In this document: in pieces, positions 24,004 to 33,964 of the stretch | Position numbering within the stretch: position 1 is the stretch's first letter | Layout of the letters: every line of letters begins with the position of its first letter | Origin: Cladopsammia gracilis | Lineage: Eukaryota; Cnidaria; Anthozoa; Scleractinia; Dendrophylliidae | Length of the DNA: 64,000 nt | Assembly (NCBI GenBank): GCA_022457155.1 | Contig: JAJGOT010000294.1 | Coordinates: 224,501-288,500 of the forward strand | Reading direction: 5' to 3' | Position numbers and translations under genes: made by a program | Notes under the pieces: generated by a model | Told to the model about the DNA's origin: nothing | The model's database searches: none | The model's input: the letters and a program-made list of their open reading frames with translations, nothing else

Positions 24004-27000
24004 AGTATAGGGGTTCCCAACAAGCCCTGAATTGATGCTAATTTTTTAGTGCGCTATATCGTTTATCATCTTTTTCTTTTCGTTTATGTCAGTATATCAA
24101 AAGCAGAAGGAAATACAAAAAAGTAGAAAAGATAAGCAATAAATGCGGCTCGATAGTTTAAATTAAGAAATGGTTACCCGATGTCTCCAAACTCGAAGTA
24201 AAAAAAAAATTAAAAGATTTCCTTACTCTGTCGAACCCATATATGACGCTTTTGAAACTAGCAGTAATCACAGATTATGGAGACGCGTTCGTAGGGATTT
24301 CCGGCGGAAATGAGCCCCTGAAAAAAACAATAGGGGCGGCCATTTGGAAGACCGTCTACCAAAAAATCTCAAATTTTACTGCACATAAACCACAGGACAA
24401 CCAACACGAAATTAGGATTGCGTTCTTCGAACGCGATAACTGTGGCTCCAGCAGTATACAGTAAGTATGTAACATATGAAGCAGTAGTAAATTAAGCTAG
24501 TGTTACAGCTTCTGATAAGTGTGTTATATGTTCAATTGGACTTGCCTTACGGACTCGGGAATTGCCCGTAACAAACTATATGCAGTTTACTTGCAGTACT
24601 TTTTTTATGACCGAGCTTAGTATTGCCGTCTCTTTATCAATGTAATGTGAAGCTCCAGCGTGGTCGTCAATGGAGCACAAAATGGGTAAATATCTATGAG
24701 AAACGTGGCTTTAGTTGGCATTCCTGTGGACCCCATGTTACGAGCCCGAAAATGCGCTGTTGTAGTTAAATTTACCATCCTATAATAAGTATATGTCAAA
24801 TCACCACTCAGGATTGAACATGTGACCTCAGCTAGGCTTAGGCTTACATAGTCTACCGCACCACTGTACCACCTAGCTTCTCAGGTTGCTTAGTCCTAAA
24901 TTTAACTACAAAAAAAGCTGCTACCCCTAACTGTTACTGAAAGCTAAACCAGTTACTCCGTTATATAAGTCTCAATAAGGTGTCCCATTTTCCTGTTGGG
25001 CCCTCTCATCTATCCCTTCAAGGGTCCTCCTTAAAGGAGACTATATGAAAGCTAATACAGTTGATCTTTTCGGGTCTTTAAGTTGAACATTACAGTGGAC
25101 AGAAAATTGTAGGGAAAGGTATCTCATCCCCCAAATTTACTAGCTGCTTTCTCCTTTCCGAAAATCCAAGCTGATCTTATTCCGTTGTCAAAACTACATT
25201 TTACCGGTAATCTCGCAGTCTGATTGATCGATGCGCGTGGTAAATGAGAGTGCAGACAACGGTGCTGACGCTAACATCACGTAATTTCTAAATATTTTGG
25301 TAGAAAACAGATTTCCACCGGTTTTCCGTGGTGTGGACTCTTAAGCCTGGTTTTCACTAGCGACGCAAGCACAAGCGCAAACACAAGCGCAAGCATAACA
25401 GTGAAAACGGCCTAGACGCAAGCATAAGCACAAGCACAAGGATCAAAATTTTCCCTTTTCTTGTGCTTGCGCTTGTGCTTGTGTTCTCGTTATGCTGTGT
25501 GAAAACGAAACACCGCATAAGCACAAGGAAATGAACTACGTCCGGCCGTATCTGGCCGATTAAAGCACTCGTTCCAGATTCCCCCGCGTCTGAACATCTG
25601 AACAAAATGGCGAAGGCCGCAGTTGATTTTGATGAAAAGTTTTCCGAGGTTGCTCGGAGCTATGGAATATTGCATGACAAATTAATTTAAAGACAGAAAC
25701 AAAATGGCACAAGCGTGAGTAAAATTCACGATCTCCAAGTCGTAGCTCCTCCACGAGGTTGTAACATCGTGTTCTTATGCTTGTGTTTATGCTTATGTCG
25801 ACGTTCGTTTTCACCTGGCAAAAACCACTTATGCTTGCGCTTGTGTTTGCGCTTGTACTTGCATCACTAGTGAAAACCAGGCTTTTTTATCACGATTTAC
25901 GTCGTCACGTGGTGAAAATTTGTTGTAAAAACAATTAAGCTATATTTTAGGTCAAATCAATTGCATTTTTATGACTGCTAAAGTAAAGGCTTTTAAATAA
26001 CCTCATACAGAGAAATTTATTTTCCCAAAAAATTATTATTGGTCGTTCCTTACAGAGATAGTCTCTTAAACACGGACCCGCACTTTAAAAAGAACCTTGG
26101 CCTGGCGAAGCCGCCAGTCATTTCATTGTTGACACCGAGCTGTCAACATCGAATAGTCCGTGGCGTCACGCATTGGTGGGAACGATTAACGGCGGGAAAT
26201 TCGAATTTGCATCGTGAATAAAGGAGATTTATGCAAAATACACGCATTGCTACGGTTTAATCGCCATATATCTTGTCAAACATGCCCTGTCAAACTTAAA
26301 CTATTCTTTTAAAGGCTATGTTTGGCTTTATTTCTTGAAATATCAACTTCCCACTGTTCACCTCCTTCTTTCTCCCTTCGTCCGCCATCTTGAATAAGCC
26401 GTTGACAAAGAGGGGGAGGAGCTATCCCTTTTATAGCGCGGGTCCGTGTTTAATTATGTGCTTTCAGCCTTTTTTTGTCATGTTCACTAGCGACATAAGC
26501 AAAAGCGGAAGCATACGAATTTGCATCAAGTGAAAACAAATATTGACAAAAGCGTCAACCTTATGCTTATGCTTACATCAGGCCTGTTTTCACTGGACAT
26601 AAGCGTTGTTATGCTTCCGCTTATCTTTATGCTTGTGCTTATCGGCTTATCTCGCTAGTGAAAACGAAGCTTTAAAGTTCGATTTTTGGCATAGATTACA
26701 TTTGTGCTATTAAAACCTTGATAAGGGTCCAAGAATATAGTACATATGCTTAAGGTTAGACTGCTGGGTCGCCACTTTTCGGTAATCGCAGTTCTATCAC
26801 AGGATGGAATAACAGCTTGACTTTGTCTGATACGAGGAGCTATCTCTTGGGAACACGGCTGTAAGGCTGACAAATCTATCTTTTTCTAATTATTTGCTGT
26901 AGAACGCTCTCAGATAATTCTATCAAGACTATTGGATTGAGGGCTTTCACCATTTCACACGAACCACTTGCAATGTAAGTATAAACAGTTCTAAAAAGAG

Positions 27001-30000
27001 AGAACGTTTGAGGTATAAGGCCAGGGTTGCTTTAGTCTAGGCTCCGGAAACAACCTCTTCTGCTTTTAAGACCGACTGGCCGCGATGTTGGGGTACGGGA
27101 TATATTAATTTCATTTCCAGGGATTCTTGTGGCAACTAATAAGCCGGAAGACGAAACTAAAAACATAAACACGGCGTCCAAGGATAGACTGAAAAACGTC
27201 AACCGTCAATTTTTTTGTCTTGGCATAACGAAACAGATCACATAGTTTACCATTCTAGATTTGTCAAGCTTCTTATCGGCTTTTGAGTCAGATAGGGCAA
27301 TATAATAATAATACAATATGTACTGCGCAAATCGCATAAAAATGTTCAATGTGTATGACAATGATTAGATAAAATAAATAAATAAATAAATAAAAAGAAA
27401 TCCTAATACTAATCTACTACTGATAAAATTAATTTAAAAAAAAAACCAAAAAGATAAAAACCTACGAAATACAAAGCTATGATGAAAATACTAAGCGAAA
27501 AAGGTGCGTTTTAATTTTGTTTCAAAATCATCAACAGTCTCGGCCCTTCTAACATCAAGTGGTAACGTATTCCAGAGCTTTAGTGCAGCGCAAGTTAAGG
27601 ACCTGTTCTGTGTCTCCAAGTGATGCTCTGGATTTAAAACTAGTTGAACGTTACATCGTACCTATACGTGGAAAAGCAAAAATGATAAATTCTCGCCAAA
27701 TTTGAGTTAAAACGGTTGAATCACGAAACGAGGAGAACGAAGACATTTTAAACCCCAGTGTTTTTAATTTAAGTTGACATTCTGTATGTTTACAGGAGAA
27801 TAGACCCATAGACCAAGAATACGAGGTAATTAAGACGCGAAATCATACATTTAGTGCTGTGATAGCACTTCATGTAGTTGAAATGATAACTGTTCTTTGA
27901 ACATGGGATAATTATTGGCCTTTTCTGATATTTCGTAATAGAAAAATTGAAAATAAAATATGATTATTATTAATATTATTATTGTTGTTATTATTTAATT
28001 CTTTTGTTAGATATTTGATACGGACCAGAGTAAAAAATGTCAGCCTTGGTTCTTTCAACGATATTTCTAATCTGACTTCAAGTATGTAAGTATGGCAGAA
28101 GTAGCTTTATTTCCGTTTCAAGTTTACAGAAAATGCTTTATCAAGATGAATGTCGTCAATATTTTTAGCCAATTTTATTAATTAATATGTGTTATTAACT
28201 CAAAACGAGTCCCTGGTTAAAGTTTGTAGGCTCCTCTTTATAAGCCTTATACAACTTGATATAATTACAATGTATTCAGGCAAGCAAACATGTCAAACAT
28301 GCATCAAACCACAGAAAAGCACGGTAAAGAACATACTTTGAAAGTGTATGACAATGTTTTTTTATTTTTTATATTTATATTTTTATTTATTTATAATTAT
28401 ATTTTTTATTTTAGTTATTATTTTTATTTTTTATTTGCTTGATGGAATCTACATGGTGTTCTTATAAGAAAATCAAAAGAGATTTTTGATATTGATTTTC
28501 TTTTCCGTGTTTTAGCCGTCTAAAAACATGAAATTCAGTTCACTTCCGGTGGGGTACACAATAGCGCAAGAAGAAAGACTGGAAATAGTCCGCTGTGACG
28601 TCAATACAAGAATGCTGGTGTCGAGGTTTCTCGGTTCCCTTACATTTTCTGGTGCGCCCTGAGGAAGAAATATGGTTCTATTAAGGTGTGTTGTCTATGG
28701 TTGTAGCAACACGCACCAAAAACTGGAGGAACTGAGAATCCGCGACACTGGCATTCTTGTATAGGCCATTTCCGAGTTACCTTTAGCCTCTCTATCAAAG
28801 CGAGGCTAGGTGCGAACCCTTTCATACGAAAATGAGTTTCATTCACATGCAAATAAGTTTTATTTGCATGTGAATGAAAACTCATTTTCATATGAAAGGT
28901 TTCGCACCTAGCCTCGCTTTGATAGAGAGGCTACAGGCAACTCGGAAATGGCCTATTGACATCACAGCGGACTATTTCCAGTCTTTATTCTTGCGCGGTT
29001 TTGTAACCCACCGGAAGTGAAATTTCACCTTTTTAGACGGCTAAATCACGGACAAGAAAAATTGATATAGAAAACCTTTTCTCGACTTTCTTACCAGAAC
29101 GCCATGTAGATTCCAACAAGTAAATGAAACAAAAGCTGTCACACGCACTTTAAAAAGGGGAGAATATCAGTTACAAGGCTGTTGCAAAGGAAAACTTCAG
29201 TTTTGCCTGATTTTGTTTTGAATTCTTGATTTTAAGACTAGTTTGTTCCACTGGGTTTTTCCCTTAAATTGTTCGAGTTTCTTCCATATTTGGGGCGTTA
29301 CGTGACCAGAGCAAAAAAATAACCTAAAACTCGAACCGATTTAATCGTCTTGGTTTCAAAACGCACCCGTCAGCCTTGTAGTTAAGATTCTCCCTCACCC
29401 CCTTAAGCATAAAAAATAAATAATCGCTGTTGAAAATCATAACCCTTTAAATGTAAGAAAAACTCACGAGTCCAGTATCACGCAAAGAAACACGTGTTTA
29501 GACAAAAATCCCATCTTCAGTTCATTTTTGCTTCTGTCCTATTGTATTTACATGTATCAATCCTCTAATATATACATGTAATTTCCTTTCTTTTTGTTCG
29601 TTTCACAGAAGCATTGATGAGGGTGAAATCGGTATCATTAAATTTATTGACGCAAATCAAAGAGAACGTTGCACAGTTCACCTGTATGTGAAAGCTTGAC
29701 CTCTTGGGGAAGGGGCAAGTGGTCGCTTAAGACAGCTGCTTCGTTGAGAAATAAGCTAAAGGCCTGACAGAAGCATACAGGCGATCGCGAAGCAACAATT
29801 TTTTTTGTCGCTTAATTATAACAAAAAAAGTTTTAAATAACGCGAAATTGCGTTTATTTCCTGAAATTATCTTGTAAGAAGATCATAACTTAAACAAGAA
29901 GCAACAAAACTGATTAAAGGAACCAAATGAAATTCCATGAGGTAAATAAAACAATACAAAAATAAATAATCACTTGCCAGGCCAGCACCAAACTGATCGT

Positions 30001-33000
30001 CCCCCCGCTTAATTGAGGTTTTGGTTACAGTAAATAAGGAACTGACATGGCGGCCACTTTTCAGAGTCCCGTAAAATAACAATTATACAATGAACTGAAT
30101 ACTACGCTTTGTGATTGGTCGTTGCCTATGATCTATCAGAGGTCAGACGCACGGCTGACGTCATAGAACAATTAATTGTTTGCTTTGTTTTGTCCAACAT
30201 GGCGCACAGTTTTGAGATTATCCTGGATTGAGCAGATTGAGCCTCGAAGAACATCAGTGACACACTTGCCTGCGGCTCGTGTGTCACTTCTTTGTTCTTG
30301 CCACATTTTGACGTCATCTGTGATCTATAACTGAACAGACACACAGCCAAATGGAATCTATTTGTTTTAGATGGCCTCCTGAGAAAGATTTGACTGTATA
30401 GAGATATTGAGATTTGAATGTAATTGTTGTTATTGATTTTTCACCTACGAGTGCAGTGGTTTAGGGCAAGATGAGTACATCGATATCTCAAAAGAAGGTA
30501 TATTTCAGAGGAACATCTTGCAAGAAGCTCTTGTTCGAGGTGGATTTGGAAAAAAAACTCACGGTAAATACAAACTACTTCCATGTCCAGTGGGGACATT
30601 TCTGAATTCGTCAGTCGAAAGCGACCCTAGTGAACTCAAGTGCATAGAATGTCCTGCAGGTTAGCTACGTTTTATATATGTTAAATGATCATAAAGCAAT
30701 TTCCTTTAATTGGAGATAGAAAGTTAGCTTTTAACGCATTTTAAACACAAACATATTAACTTTCTCTATAACTTGATTGCACATCAAATATCACTTATAT
30801 TTGCCAATGCTCAAGGCAAAATTTATGTCTGAGTTAAAGATAATGCAAAGATTATGCCCAATATAAATTTTATTCTAAAACCGATTGTTACGCTCCTTCC
30901 TAGATGGAAATTTTTCTATCTCTGCGATCCCAATCGCAACGGATCGCAAGGATCGCAACGTTTTGGTTTCCATATGATCGCAAGGGTCGCAAGAATCGCA
31001 GCGATCGTCGATCGTGACGATCGCTGCGATCGTTGCGATCGTTGCGATTATATAGAAACCAGGCTTGAGCAGTCCTTATAGCAAAATTTTGACCGCCTAG
31101 GGAACCAATAAGCATGCTCCTTTTCATTGTGGTTAAGTTCAGCCATATAATAAAGAGCATGCAATATATCATTTCTATCTTAGGAACAGACACCAACTCG
31201 TTTGCTGGCTTCCGCGCTTGCAATTGCCTCAAAGGGTTTTTCCGCTCACATCTATTCGAAGGCTGCAGGCCATGTGTTCAAGGTGGACTAAGATGTTTGG
31301 ATGATTACGTGACTCTCCGACCTGGATATTGGTGGAGGTGGACAAATGACACACACAAAAAACTTTATGAACAATTCAGAATCACTCTCGTTAATAACAC
31401 GTTTAGTCCTGTCATGCAAATGGGGTATTTATCAGCTAATCGTTCCCTGATAGAGTACCCATACACTCTTCCTCAGCCACATAAATGCCCTCGAAAAGAA
31501 TCTTGTATCGGTGGTCTAGGTTCCTCGTGTCACTTGGGTTATCGAGGCCCACTGTGTGAAGTTTGTAGTGCTGGATACTATAAACAGTTAAAAGCATGCA
31601 AACGTTGTCCAACAAATATTTGGATGGCAGGACAGTTTTCAATCTTGGCGGCGGGAATTGTCATAATAAGTTTCGCCGTGGTTTGGACAAGCAAAACGAA
31701 AAGCAAGAAGTGTAAGGAGCGTTCGACTCTAGATCTTATTCTTGGGAGGCTCAAAATTGTCATCGGTTTCTACCAAGTAACTTTCGGTCTTCTAGAAGCA
31801 TTCTCTTACATTAAATGGCCTGACTCCCTTACCATTATTGGCAAATATTCCGAGTTGTTGCAGTTCAACGTTCTTCAGATCGCTCCTATCCACTGCCTTT
31901 TTCCACATTTCAAGGTTGATGCATTTGGAAGCTTGTTTGCTTTGCTATCTTTGAATGCTACTGCCATTATTGTGGCATTTGGTATTTATGGAGTAACCAG
32001 GTTTACTATAATGCGTAAATCGTTCAACGAAGAACTGAAAATGAAGAAAATGTCACATACAAAGAAGCTTATTTACAAAAACTTGTTTTTCTTCCTTTAC
32101 GTGACTTACCTTAACACGTGCTTGAAGACAGCTAACGTTCTTCCCCTCGCTTGTCGCTCACTTTGCGTTGACGAAGAGCGAAAACACTGCCAGAAGTTCC
32201 TAAAAGCTGACTATAATTTTGAATGTACCGGGGCAACTTATAATAGACTGGTAATCGCGGCATATTGTGCTGTTTTATACATAGCTTTTCTACCCACTGC
32301 ATCTCTGATAGCTCTTTGGAAACAACGAAGGGCGCTAAAGAGCAATGAAATGGAGTCCAGCAACGAAACATATGACGCAGAAGATAAGGCGACGGAGCTT
32401 TTGACAGGATTTCGATTCCTTTTCGAAAATTATAATGCACACTCATGGTACTGGGAACTAGTCGAAACAGTTCGCAAAGTTATTTTGACATCTGGTTTAA
32501 TCCTTGTGGGAGGTGAGAGCAGGGCCTACGTGGGGTTAGCTTGTGTCATGTCAGGCCTCTATGGGATGTTGTTTGCCTTAAAGAAGCCAATAGTCGATCC
32601 ATTTGAAAATAAGCTGATGCTGACCTCTCTGGCCGTCACGTTCGTTAACCTGGGAATAGGAGTTGTAAGCAAAATTCCCAAAGAAGGTATACCTTCCTCT
32701 ATCGATCCGTACGTGGACAGCATCATGTTCAGGATCCTGGTGTTTGGTGCTAACTCTTTGGTGATCGGGCTTCTTGTGGGTAAGTGTGCATTGATTCGTT
32801 ACTAAAAAAAATATCGCAAAGGCTGAATTCCAAAGATTTCCAGCTGCTTGTAAACAAATTGTTTACTTGTCTTTTCGGTTCGTTGTTTTGCTCATGTTTT
32901 TATATTATATAAATGCATATTGTAATCAGGGTCCCGTTTCTCGAAATTCCTGATAACTTTTCGGGACCTATTTTATGTTCGCGATGTTTTCATTAAAAAT

Positions 33001-33333
33001 TCAAATCAAATTTGTTCGTTTTGAAAGCCGAGTAATAAATTAAAATTCTAGATTGACGAAACAAGTCGGACTAGTTTACGAACTAAATACTACATCACCA
33101 TTCTATAAATTCTGATTTGAAAATATAGCTCCGGGTCCGGAAAAAGTAGTGGGACTTTCAAGAGTTTCCCCCCCCCCCCCCCCCCCCCCCCTCCCCAGGC
33201 CACTTAACGTGACTTAGTGTATAAAAATCATTGTTATTGACGATAAGCAAAATGGTTATTTTAGTTTTATTTATTTATTTATTTATTTTTTATTTGCCAT
33301 ATTACAATAACACATTAATATAAGAAGAATAGA

Positions 33334-33367
<34 letters not shown>

Positions 33368-33918
33368 AAAGCTTATGTTAATTAGGCCTCCTCAGCTTTA
33401 GTTTTGTAAGATGACATTAACAAAATAAGAACATGACGACGGATACATTATTACAAAATAAATGGAAAGTTACAAAATGAAAAGGAAAACTCAAAAATAT
33501 TAATTTGACACATTTATATAAGATTACTAATATTTATTACAAATAAACGTCTTAATTGCTTTTTTAGAGGAGGCAGGGGAGGACGAGTTCACTATCTGAT
33601 TAGATAAGGAGTTGTAAAATTTGGGTCCTTGGTAAAAAACGGAAAATTGTTTTATATTAGTCCGACAGAAAGGTAGACGAAAAGCGTGGGACTTCCTCGT
33701 ATTATATGAATGAATTTGTCTCTGTAAGGTAAATTTACAATAAAATTTTAAAGGAAGAGTACGGTTTTGATAGGAATACATGAATAAGCCAAGTTGTAAT
33801 AGGTGTATGTCATGAAATTTTAAAATGCCAAGGTTTTTAAAGATTGGATCAGTATGTGCATATAATTGGGTTTTAGCTATTGTTCTCACCACTCGTTTCT
33901 GTAAAATTACAAGGCGAG

Positions 33919-33964
<46 letters not shown>

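Noticed and set aside
25357..25814. Overlapping reverse-strand open frames
   Set aside because: They run through the CACAAGCGCAAG arms of a fold-back element and carry leucine/arginine low-complexity peptides only.
31114..31183. ATG at 31114 as the start of an independent membrane-protein gene
   Set aside because: A good acceptor at 31183 continues the frame of the upstream Cys-rich exon, and the whole 22-exon chain sums to an exact codon number, so the upstream part is intronic.
30900..31232. Reverse-strand frame rich in RND/RSD repeats
   Set aside because: It is the shadow of the GATCGCAAC fold-back element.
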